Assembly: GCF_001597745.1 (NCBI RefSeq) | Contig: NZ_LUHJ01000026.1 | Location: 1-64,000, forward strand | Direction: 5' to 3' | Length of the DNA stretch: 64,000 nucleotides | Source of the DNA: Anabaena sp. 4-3 | GTDB taxonomy: Bacteria > Cyanobacteriota > Cyanobacteriia > Cyanobacteriales > Nostocaceae | Shown: one piece after another, positions 24,370-32,476 of the stretch | Layout: each line of letters begins with the position of its first letter | Position numbering within the stretch: the stretch's first letter is position 1 | Position numbers and translations under genes: made by a program | The notes under the pieces: generated by a model | Told to the model about the DNA's origin: nothing | Databases searched by the model: none | The model's input: only the letters and a program-made list of their open reading frames with translations

Positions 24370-26136
24370 CTATAATGCCAGCTTTTCAACTAATAACCAG
24401 TTACCAGCTTGATTTATGCGACCCCAAACAGTCAGCTGTTGCTTATCAGTTAAGATTTGCATCTGCGCGTCTATATGCGATCGCCAGGTGACAAGCTGCC
24501 AAGTCTGCCCTACACTAGCAGCAGGAGCAGTCACAGTGAAACGATAATCTTGCGGATTGACAATATCCAGAACGCCTGTAAAGCAGTCAGTTTCCCCTGT
24601 TAACGCCTGATCAGAATCAGAGTGGTCATACTCATCCACAGATGAAGCGGGACAATTACCACTTGGGGGGTAGACTTGAGGTTCATTTAAGTAATACAAT
24701 TGCCATTGCTGCCATTCTGGATGATTAGGCAGAAGATTAAATAGAGGTATGATAGCCGCAGGTGCTTGCTGGTCTTGTAATAAAGCCGCTTGCAAAGCGT
24801 TTACAGGTAAATCTCGTGGCTGACAATTCAACTCTACACACATAGCAGCAGCCATTCCCGCCGCTTGACCAATACCCAAAACTACGGGTTGTAATCGAGT
24901 TGCGCCATTGGCAATATGAGAAACAGAAATATTCTTTTCACAAACTAATAGTCCATCTGTGGTAGCGGGAACTAGACAACGGTAGGGAATAGTGAAAGGT
25001 GTTCCCGTCCAACGTCCTCCCCAACGGATCGATTTTGGTTGTAGTGGCAAATTGAAGTTGGGATAATGATGGTCGTTGGCGTAATTACCAAGAGCAATGG
25101 CATCTGGGAATAAAGCTGCTACCCTACCCCCGGCGACTGGTAAAATATCCTGTTCTCTAATTGTGGTCAGTCCTACCAAGCGGCGACTTTCTCTAAAATA
25201 AGGATGCAGGGCAAAGGCTGGATAATCATGAGGAAAAACTTGCTCTGCTAAACCATAGCGGCGACCAAGCTGATTTTGAATAAAATGGGCGAAATTTTGG
25301 CTGTGCCAACGACATTCTTGTAAAAACTCACTCTTAGATAGATTAGACTCGATTAATCGTCCTACTCCTTCAGCGTAATCATTACCGCATATCGGCCAGT
25401 TAATCATAAATAGATTGCCCGGCAAGCGTCCATAATTCAAGAATTTCTCTGCACCGTAGTTTTCCCAAGCTCCAACAAACAACGCCGGATCATAATTAGG
25501 GGACGGGGGAATTTCTGGGGCGACATCTGCGCCAAAATCTTGCATCACTACTACCCAAGTGGGTGCTTGTACGGGATATTTGCTGGTGATATCGTTAAAC
25601 TCAAGGGGTGCGCTGGGTTCTTGCCATTGCGATCGCAATTCCCAACCCCAACGGTAAGGTATCTCTGCTAAGGCTAATAAATCTCCTAACTCTGTACCGT
25701 CAAGAATCACTTTGGCTTGCACAGTAAAATCTGCAAACCGCACACCAGTAATACAGTTGTCTTGCTGTAAAACTTCTAGTGGTATTTGTCCAGAAATCCA
25801 ATGCAGATTTGTTAATTCGCGTACCCAATTAGCAAAAATTTCTGCTCCTACACGGGGATCATAGCTAAAAAAGCTCACCCAACTGTTATTTAGTCCTCCT
25901 GGCTGTTTTTGCTGCAATTCCCGCAAAAATGCACCCCATAACCCGGTTTGAAAGGCTATGAGTTCGTTACCGTCTGGCGCAGATACTCCGGCTGAGGTGA
26001 GCATTCCTCCTAACCAGGGAAATTCACTCACGAGGATAGTTTTAGCACCCCGTCGTGCTGCTTGGATAGCCGCAGCTGTTCCTCCTGTTCCACCACCTAC
26101 GACTAAGATATCGGCTGTGTATGTTTGATGTGTCAT
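24370..26136 (-). CDS. FAD-dependent oxidoreductase (FAD_oxidored family)
   Basis: 588 residues. N-terminal dinucleotide-binding motif DILVVGGGTGGTAAAIQAARRG, then LGGMLTSAGVSAPDG and ILDGTELGDLL, and a C-terminal FAD contact GIGQAAGMAAAMCVE. This architecture belongs to the FAD-dependent oxidoreductases often annotated as xanthan lyase-like (PF12831). The last 120 residues form an extra beta-rich segment. Substrate unknown. ATG start; no neighbour suggests a pathway. Confidence 0.85.
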   Translation of the reverse strand: MTHQTYTADILVVGGGTGGTAAAIQAARRGAKTILVSEFPWLGGMLTSAGVSAPDGNELIAFQTGLWGAFLRELQQKQPGGLNNSWVSFFSYDPRVGAEIFANWVRELTNLHWISGQIPLEVLQQDNCITGVRFADFTVQAKVILDGTELGDLLALAEIPYRWGWELRSQWQEPSAPLEFNDITSKYPVQAPTWVVVMQDFGADVAPEIPPSPNYDPALFVGAWENYGAEKFLNYGRLPGNLFMINWPICGNDYAEGVGRLIESNLSKSEFLQECRWHSQNFAHFIQNQLGRRYGLAEQVFPHDYPAFALHPYFRESRRLVGLTTIREQDILPVAGGRVAALFPDAIALGNYANDHHYPNFNLPLQPKSIRWGGRWTGTPFTIPYRCLVPATTDGLLVCEKNISVSHIANGATRLQPVVLGIGQAAGMAAAMCVELNCQPRDLPVNALQAALLQDQQAPAAIIPLFNLLPNHPEWQQWQLYYLNEPQVYPPSGNCPASSVDEYDHSDSDQALTGETDCFTGVLDIVNPQDYRFTVTAPAASVGQTWQLVTWRSHIDAQMQILTDKQQLTVWGRINQAGNWLLVEKLAL

Positions 26137-26226
26137 GTTTTAACCTCTCTGGATTTTTGGATTATGAGAGGTTATTATTGCTGATTTGAGGTTGATTTTT
26201 TTGAACGCGGAGGTACGCGGAGGGTT

Positions 26227-27687
26227 TTAGGAGTTTTTGGGATTTTTTAAGAGGAAAACTAATATTGCTCCTGAAATAATGCCGCCTATCCAACCAAATA
26301 AACTATTAACTAAAATCCACCAGCCTGATTGTTCAACATATCGCCGCAGTATCCACCATTGGATGATCCCTACTATGGGGCCTACTAAAAGTAGGGAATA
26401 TTCGGGGTAAGCACCGCTTAGGAGAAGGGAGATACAAGTACCTAATGTAGTTCCTAATAGCCACGACTTTTCTGAGATGGGTATGTGTCGTCTTAGGACT
26501 AATAATTGCATATAAGCTACTGTTAAGCCCATTGTTATGGCTACAGTTTGATAAGTTAGGATGTTACCGAAGATAGGTTCTACTATTGCATAGGCGATCG
26601 CTGCAAAAATAAATCCTCCTATTAAACCCATGACATTCACTAACACCCATTGCAAATAAAATCCTAGTCCGATGTTTGGGTGTTGGGTAGATACCGCCGG
26701 TGCAGGAGATACAGAGGGTTGCGGAATTTCTTGACGATATTGTTCTGGAACTGTGGGCGGTGGAGAATACAGGGTAGGCTCAACATTAATCGGTTGCTGT
26801 TGTGAGGGTTCAACAGGTAGCGTTGGTGTATGTTCTGGATGCGCTGTTGTCTGTGTTGGTGCGTAAGGACTGCCCAATTGCTGTACAGATGCTAAAGCTT
26901 CTACTGCCGACTGGTAGCGTTGCCGAAAGTCGTAGCGTACCATTTTGTCTAATACTTCTGCTAGGGCTGGGCTGATTTGTACCAAGTGTCGCCAGACAAT
27001 TTCTGCTGTTTGTACATCTTCTTCTAATTGATGGGGCATTAATCCTGTTAAAGCTTGAATGCCTATCATTCCGACTGCGTAAACATCACTACTTAACCTG
27101 GGGCTACCCCGACTCTGTTCACTGGGCATATAACCAGCTGTCCCAATACCTACAGTCATTTTAGTTACGCCTTCGCCAGTTACTACCTGTGTACTAATTT
27201 GTTTAACTGCGCCAAAGTCAATTAGTACAACTTTGCCGTCACTATTACGGCGGATCAGGTTTGGTGGTTTGATGTCTCGGTGAATGACTTGATTTTGATG
27301 GACAAAGGCTAAGGGTTGTAGGATATTTTGCAACAGGGAGATAGTATAGGCTTCGCTCAGTCGTTTTCCGGGGGTGAGTTCATCACTGAGGGGATGCCCA
27401 TCAATAAATTGTTGCACGAGAAAGAATTCCTCGTTTTCTTCAAAGTGCGCCAATAGTTGGGGTATTTGGTCGTGGTTCCCTAACTTATGTAGTAACTGTG
27501 CTTCTGATTGAAACAACCGCCTAGCAACCTGTAATGTCATCGGATCGGTTGCCATTGGTTTAAGTTGTTTGACTACACACAGACTGTTGTAAAGTTTTGT
27601 GTCTTCGGCAATAAAGGTTTGACCAAAACCACCAGCACCCAAGACTTTGGTAATTTTATAGCGTCCGTCTAATAACTGACCCAACAT
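26227..27687 (-). CDS. Serine/threonine protein kinase with C-terminal membrane domain
   Basis: 486 residues from the ATG at 27687 (MLGQLLDGRYKITKVLG), the usual start of cyanobacterial Hanks-type kinases; a TTG 57 bases upstream is an alternative. Kinase motifs: GAGGFGQTF (P-loop), VVKQL (Lys), HRDIKPPNL (catalytic Asp), IDFGAVK (DFG) and GYMPSEQ. A Pro/Gln/Thr-rich linker (about 270-345) leads to four or five hydrophobic helices that probably anchor the protein. It is an integral-membrane kinase without an obvious sensor domain. Upstream of it on the same strand lies a transposase relic. Confidence 0.88.
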   Translation of the reverse strand: MLGQLLDGRYKITKVLGAGGFGQTFIAEDTKLYNSLCVVKQLKPMATDPMTLQVARRLFQSEAQLLHKLGNHDQIPQLLAHFEENEEFFLVQQFIDGHPLSDELTPGKRLSEAYTISLLQNILQPLAFVHQNQVIHRDIKPPNLIRRNSDGKVVLIDFGAVKQISTQVVTGEGVTKMTVGIGTAGYMPSEQSRGSPRLSSDVYAVGMIGIQALTGLMPHQLEEDVQTAEIVWRHLVQISPALAEVLDKMVRYDFRQRYQSAVEALASVQQLGSPYAPTQTTAHPEHTPTLPVEPSQQQPINVEPTLYSPPPTVPEQYRQEIPQPSVSPAPAVSTQHPNIGLGFYLQWVLVNVMGLIGGFIFAAIAYAIVEPIFGNILTYQTVAITMGLTVAYMQLLVLRRHIPISEKSWLLGTTLGTCISLLLSGAYPEYSLLLVGPIVGIIQWWILRRYVEQSGWWILVNSLFGWIGGIISGAILVFLLKNPKNS

Positions 27688-27805
27688 AAAGGCGATCGCA
27701 CACAAGAATGTCTGTATTTTAACTGCTATATAAATATTAGACAAAGCTAGATATTTATTTCTTACTTCATCGGGAGCATGGGAGCAGTTATCCCTCAGTA
27801 AGCTT

Positions 27806-28882
27806 TCAAGGTTTAGCCAACCTCGATATATTAATTGCTGCGTTTAAATCCCTGTCTATTGAAAAACCACAATTTTCACAATTGTAAGTTCTTTGCTGAA
27901 GTGGCATATCTTGAATATGCCCACAATTTGAACAGGTTTTACTAGATGGATACCATGTATCAATAATGATTATTTCACAGCCAAATTTTTTAGCCTTATA
28001 TTCCAACTGCCGTTTAAACTCATAAAACCCACAATCAGCAATTACTTGAGCTAATTTATGGTTAGATAACATCCCCGAAACATTTAAATATTCGATAACT
28101 ACTTTGGCGTGGTTTTTGCATAAATAAGTAGTTATTTGATGAAGGGTGTTTTTTCTTAGGTTTGCTATCTTGGCGTGGTGTTTAGCTAGCTTGATTTTAG
28201 CTTGATTACTATTGCTAGAACCTTTAACTTTTCTAGCAAGTTTTCTAGAAAGATTTTGGAGCTTCCTTAAATGATATTTATAGTGTTTTGGGTTGGGAAA
28301 CACTACTCCAGTTGATAAAGTTGCTAATTCCTTAACACCTAAATCAACTCCTACTACATCATGCTGTTTTTCGGTTATTTCAGTTTCTTGCTCATAAGCA
28401 ACAGAAACATACCAACTATCAGTGATTCTAGATATGGTAATAGCTTTACAAGCTGTATGAGGTAAACCTTCGTAAGTTTTAACCCATCCAATTGTGGGTA
28501 ATTTAATTGATTTACCGCCTACGGGGATAGGTTTACCACTAGCATCTATTGTAAAAGAATCATCTTTCCCTTTCTTTTTAAATTTTGGATAACCGCTTTT
28601 ACCAGCAAAAAATCTATCAAATGCTGCTCCTAAATTATCAAAAGCATATTGAGTTATCTTTTGACAAATTCCCTTTTGTTTAATCCATGTAAATTCAGGT
28701 TTTACATAATTGTTAAAGAATTTTTTGAGCAGATATTTATTGGGTTTTAAGCCATCTTTAACAAAACTATTCCAAGTAGCAATACCCCAATTGTAAGTAA
28801 ATCTAGCAATACCAGCGTGCTTACTCATTATTACTTTTTGAGATTTGCTCAACTTAAGTTTTGTTTTAATGGCTAAAAGCAT
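27806..28882 (-). CDS. tnpB: TnpB RNA-guided nuclease of an IS607/IS605-type element
   Basis: 358 residues, near full length. RuvC-like catalytic residues are all present: Asp181 in GVDLGVKELA, Glu265 in VVIEYLNV and Asp345 in RDLNAAINIS. A zinc ribbon, CSNCGH...CENCG, precedes the last Asp. TnpB proteins are RNA-guided nucleases that use an omegaRNA from the transposon's right end, expected here around 27745-27830 on the minus strand. The companion tnpA is only a remnant (28893-29079), so the element cannot move by itself, yet TnpB looks intact. Confidence 0.9.
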   Translation of the reverse strand: MLLAIKTKLKLSKSQKVIMSKHAGIARFTYNWGIATWNSFVKDGLKPNKYLLKKFFNNYVKPEFTWIKQKGICQKITQYAFDNLGAAFDRFFAGKSGYPKFKKKGKDDSFTIDASGKPIPVGGKSIKLPTIGWVKTYEGLPHTACKAITISRITDSWYVSVAYEQETEITEKQHDVVGVDLGVKELATLSTGVVFPNPKHYKYHLRKLQNLSRKLARKVKGSSNSNQAKIKLAKHHAKIANLRKNTLHQITTYLCKNHAKVVIEYLNVSGMLSNHKLAQVIADCGFYEFKRQLEYKAKKFGCEIIIIDTWYPSSKTCSNCGHIQDMPLQQRTYNCENCGFSIDRDLNAAINISRLAKP

Positions 28883-28892
28883 TGCTAGTTTT

Positions 28893-29079
28893 TCAACACT
28901 TAATTTCTTTCTTGTCTGAGTTTGTTAGCTCCTGTACAGCTTTGTTAATAGCTTTCTGAAGATTTTTCTTTATTTCTTGAGAATATTCTTTTAGCTGAAA
29001 GTTTAACGCTCTTATCCCATCGTTGCCAGGTTTTAACCGATACTCCAATTTTTTCAGCAAATTCATACTGCTTAAACAT
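28893..29079 (-). pseudogene. Remnant of IS607-type TnpA (MerR-like HTH serine recombinase)
   Basis: From the ATG at 29079 the frame reads MFKQYEFAEKIGVSVKTWQR and continues WDKSVKL, a MerR-like helix-turn-helix typical of the N terminus of IS607 TnpA. It then runs out of frame and stops at 28945-28947. The alternative frame continues LKEYSQEIKKNLQKAINKAV and ends KEIKC-stop at 28893. The whole catalytic resolvase domain is missing, so the gene was destroyed by an internal deletion with frameshift. It abuts tnpB by 10 bases. Confidence 0.65.
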
Positions 29080-29113
29080 AAAAATACCTGTATAATTATA
29101 TATTTATGTATAG

Positions 29114-29299
29114 GTGTATATGTTTGTCTATTTAATTGTCAACTTCGATGACTATCCAGAAACAATGGTTGAGGTATTGCGGGGACAGTCCCAAAATTAC
29201 AAAAAAACTCCCCTCACTTTGATTGAATTACTTAAATGTCTGAGTAAACAGATACTAGAATTTACCAGCAAGGTTTTATCGTCGGAATTAGAAATTTAA
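29114..29299 (+). CDS. Short ORF, possible 3' fragment of an interrupted gene
   Basis: 61 residues (VNFDDYPETMVEVLRGQSQN, ..PLTLIELLKCLSKQILEF) beginning at the outer edge of the IS607-like element. It has amphipathic helices but no recognised family, and may be the tail of a gene into which the element inserted. Confidence 0.25.
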   Translation: MYMFVYLIVNFDDYPETMVEVLRGQSQNYKKTPLTLIELLKCLSKQILEFTSKVLSSELEI

Positions 29300-29364
29300 A
29301 ACTTTATAGCTTAACGTAGGCGAGAAATGTTAAATCTAGTAACGTTGAGCGGTGAAAAATCAAC

Positions 29365-30411
29365 GTGAAAGCACAGGTATTTAGAGGTGTAAATCAACTT
29401 TCCTACGAAGAAGTCCCCGTACCGAGTCTGGAAGCAGATGAAGTTTTGGTACAGGTGCAAGTAGTCGGTCTATGTCAGTCAGATATTAAAAAAATTCGTT
29501 ATCCTCTCTATGAACCACCGCGCATTTTTGGACATGAAACCGCCGGCACGATCGCCGCAGTCGGTTCAGATGTGGTAGGTTGGCAAGTAGGACAACGGGT
29601 AGCAGTTATGCACCATATCCCCTGTATGCGTTGTGCTTACTGCATGAATGATAATTTCTCTATGTGCGATGTTTACAAAAACATCTCGACAACAGCAGGG
29701 TTTAACCCCAGTGGTGGCGGTTTTGCTGAGTATGTCAAAGTTCCTGGTCATATTGTGCAGAATGGTGGGTTAATCCCGATCCCCGACGATATTAGTTTTG
29801 AAGAAGCCAGTTTTGTCGAACCTACCAACTGTTGTTTAAAAGCTGTCAAAAAAGCCCAAATTGTCCCCGGACAAACGGTATTGGTAACTGGTGCAGGGCC
29901 AATTGGCTTAATGTTTGTGATGTTGGTGAAGTATTTCGGGGGCAAAGCGATCGCCACTGATTTATTACCGTCTAGAATAGAAAAAGCTCTCAGTGTCGGT
30001 GCAGAAGCCGCTTTTGATGCTCGTGATTCCGATTTAGCTGCTAAAATTCATAGTCTCACTGGTGGACTAGGTGTTGATGTCACACTATTAGCTGTCCCCA
30101 GTGATAAAGCTTTTTTTCAAGCCCTTGATTGTACCCGTAAAGGCGGCAAAATCCTATTTTTTGCCGAATTTCCCGACGAGGTAGAAATTCCCATTAATCC
30201 CAATATTCTCTACCGTCGCGAAATCGACTTAATGGGTAGCTATAGTTCCTCCTATCGTCTGCAAAATCTGGCGGCAGACATTGTATTTAATCGTCGCATC
30301 GATGTGCAAGCTTTAATCAGCGATCGCTACCCATTACAAGATTTATCAGCAGCCGTAGACCAAGCGATCGCACCTACGCCAGAAACTTATAAAATCCTCA
30401 TTTATCCTTAA
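29365..30411 (+). CDS. Zinc-dependent alcohol dehydrogenase (MDR, sorbitol/threonine dehydrogenase-like)
   Basis: 348 residues; GTG start. Catalytic zinc ligands appear at C(QSD) near 38, GHETAG and the later Glu. Structural zinc cysteines lie in CMRCAYCMNDNFSMC. The Rossmann NAD(P) motif is VTGAGPIGLMFV. It oxidises a polyol, alcohol or similar substrate. The substrate cannot be fixed from sequence. The gene stands alone before a heptamer repeat block. Confidence 0.88.
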   Translation: MKAQVFRGVNQLSYEEVPVPSLEADEVLVQVQVVGLCQSDIKKIRYPLYEPPRIFGHETAGTIAAVGSDVVGWQVGQRVAVMHHIPCMRCAYCMNDNFSMCDVYKNISTTAGFNPSGGGFAEYVKVPGHIVQNGGLIPIPDDISFEEASFVEPTNCCLKAVKKAQIVPGQTVLVTGAGPIGLMFVMLVKYFGGKAIATDLLPSRIEKALSVGAEAAFDARDSDLAAKIHSLTGGLGVDVTLLAVPSDKAFFQALDCTRKGGKILFFAEFPDEVEIPINPNILYRREIDLMGSYSSSYRLQNLAADIVFNRRIDVQALISDRYPLQDLSAAVDQAIAPTPETYKILIYP

Positions 30412-30509
30412 GTTGGAGACTGGGGACTGGGGACTGGGGGGATGAGGAGAATAAATTTTACCCAGTTGTCAACTGTCAACTGTCAACAATCAACAGTCAA
30501 CCATCCCCA

Positions 30510-30567
30510 TTTTGAATTTTGAATTTTGAATTTTGAATTTTGAATTTTGAATTTTGAATTTTGAATT
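30510..30567 (+). repeat. Heptamer tandem repeat (TTTTGAA), about 8 copies
   Basis: Uninterrupted TTTTGAA units, with GGGGACT and CAACTGT repeats just upstream. Typical Nostoc short tandemly repeated DNA between the dehydrogenase and phosphate-transporter genes. Confidence 0.9.
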
Positions 30568-30590
30568 GGTCTGACCCCCTGCCCCCCTAT

Positions 30591-31871
30591 ATGGAAATAT
30601 CGATTACATTACTGATAGTAGCCATACTAGCCTTCTATGTAGCTTGGAATCTTGGAGCTAACGACGTTGCCAATGCAATGGGAACTTCTGTTGGTTCCAA
30701 AGCTATTACTCTCAAGCAAGCACTAATTATTGCGGGAGTTTTAGAATTCACTGGTGCGGTTTTATTTGGTCATCAAGTGACAGCTACCCTAGCAACTAAA
30801 GTAGCCAAACCAGATTTATTTGCAGCTACACCCCAAGTTTTAGTTATTGGGATGTTGACAGTATTGATTTCTTGTGGTATGTGGCTACAAATTGCCACAA
30901 CACGGGGTTTACCTGTATCCTCATCCCATGCGGTTGTCGGTGCGATCGCAGGTTTTAGTTGGGTAGCTTTAGGAGTCGGGGCGATTGATTGGTCAACAAT
31001 TGGTTCAATCACTATTGGTTGGATTTTAACACCAGTTATCAGTGGAGCGATCGCCGCTTTATTTTATAGTCAAATCAAACACTGGATTTTGGATCAACCA
31101 CAGCAAATTCAACAACTACAAGAGTGGATACCCTGGTTAAGTACAGTCCTCATTGGAGTATTTGGGGTAATTGTTCTACCTCTGTTCACTCAACCCATCA
31201 ACAATTTTTTAATTGCACAACTGGGAATTCACATCCCACCCCACGACATCCCCCTGGTAATAGGTGCAGTCGCCGCAGTTGCACTGACTATGATTAGTTG
31301 GCGACAGTTAGAAGAAGCGGAGGAAGAAAAGCCTTTACCCAGTCCCCAGTCCCCAGTCCCCAATCCCGAATACCTATTCGCCCGCTTTCAAGTCCTCAGT
31401 GCTTGCTTTGTGGCGTTTGCACATGGTTCTAATGATGTGGGAAATGCGATCGCACCTGTAGCAGCGATCGTTTATATTGATCACACAGGCCAAGTACCCA
31501 CAAACAGCATGACTATTCCCTTGTGGATTTTAATCCTAGGTGGTGCTGGGATTGTCGCCGGTCTAGCCGTCTGGGGTAAAAAAGTAATTGCTACTATCGG
31601 CGAAAATATTATTTCCTTACAACCCAGTAGTGGCTTCTGTGCTGAACTTGCCACCGCCACCACTATTTTACTCGCCTCCCGCCTGGGTTTACCTGTCTCC
31701 ACCTCTCACGCCCTAGTTGGTGGTGTAGTCGGTATTGGACTGGTACAAGATATAAATTCCGTGAAATTCCAAACCCTCAAAGGTATAGCCGCAGCTTGGC
31801 TAGTGACTGTTCCTGTGAGTGCAGTTCTCAGTGCTGTGATCTTTAATATCGCGCGCATATTCTGGCTGTAA
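30591..31871 (+). CDS. Inorganic phosphate transporter, PiT family
   Basis: 426 residues from the ATG at 30591; the frame opens 30 bases earlier, but that part lies in repeat DNA. Two PHO-4 signature blocks are present: WNLGANDVANAMGTSVGS at the N terminus and FAHGSNDVGNAIAP in the second half, with TTRGLPVSSSHAVVG and RLGLPVSTSHALVGG. About 11 TM helices. The central cytoplasmic loop encodes PSPQSPVPNP from four in-gene CCCAGTC heptamers (31338-31367). Low-affinity, cation-coupled phosphate uptake. Confidence 0.92.
   Translation: MEISITLLIVAILAFYVAWNLGANDVANAMGTSVGSKAITLKQALIIAGVLEFTGAVLFGHQVTATLATKVAKPDLFAATPQVLVIGMLTVLISCGMWLQIATTRGLPVSSSHAVVGAIAGFSWVALGVGAIDWSTIGSITIGWILTPVISGAIAALFYSQIKHWILDQPQQIQQLQEWIPWLSTVLIGVFGVIVLPLFTQPINNFLIAQLGIHIPPHDIPLVIGAVAAVALTMISWRQLEEAEEEKPLPSPQSPVPNPEYLFARFQVLSACFVAFAHGSNDVGNAIAPVAAIVYIDHTGQVPTNSMTIPLWILILGGAGIVAGLAVWGKKVIATIGENIISLQPSSGFCAELATATTILLASRLGLPVSTSHALVGGVVGIGLVQDINSVKFQTLKGIAAAWLVTVPVSAVLSAVIFNIARIFWL
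31338..31367 (+). repeat. CCCAGTC heptamer repeat inside the PiT coding sequence
   Basis: Three exact CCCAGTC units plus CCCAATC. The same unit occurs in intergenic DNA at 44711-44754. It codes for a Pro/Ser-rich insert in the loop between the two PiT halves. Confidence 0.85.
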
Positions 31872-32476
31872 ATATCAATTCTCGTGATGTGTCATGTTTA
31901 ACTATTATCTTTGCTAATTTAACTGCGCCCATATCTACTGAAATTACAAAGTTAAGAAGTATTTTGCCAAAATGGCAATTAATTAATTAAAATGTTTGGT
32001 ATGGGATGATTTTAATTTCAGTACGACCAACTCCATCATCCCAATATCAAAGATAGAAACTGTTCTCCTAGCTACATTTCTGAGCAATTTTCCCTAAATA
32101 TAACAAATTAAACAATTCTCTTGTACTCAGGTACTGACTTGCAATAAGCTGATAATTAGTATTGCTACAAAAATAATAAGTATTTATATTAGGTGAGTTA
32201 TTTTATTGTGCAGAAAATCTCACTTAGGCACTGAATAATGAACTCAGACTGATGCTATTCAGGTGTGCGACATTGAAACAAACTCAGTGTAATCGGCTGT
32301 GAGTAAATTTATATGCTTACCAACACTGAGTTAGCCATGACCAAATGAATTTGATATCCGTAAATGCTGTTAAAATTTTTGAGTTTATCTGACACAATCG
32401 GTGGAAATCAGAATGAACACTCAGCAAATTCACACAAAGCAGCTTTATCGTCAAGGTGTATAGAGGTTAGAAGCTA
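31872..32476. other. Intergenic region, no gene seen
   Basis: 605 bases, AT-rich. It holds a TTGCCA-aaa-TGGCAA hairpin (about 31972) followed by TTAATTAATT, and GGGATGAT ... ATCATCCC arms (about 32002-32042). These are plausible 3'-end structures for the PiT mRNA. No ORF of coding character. Confidence 0.5.
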
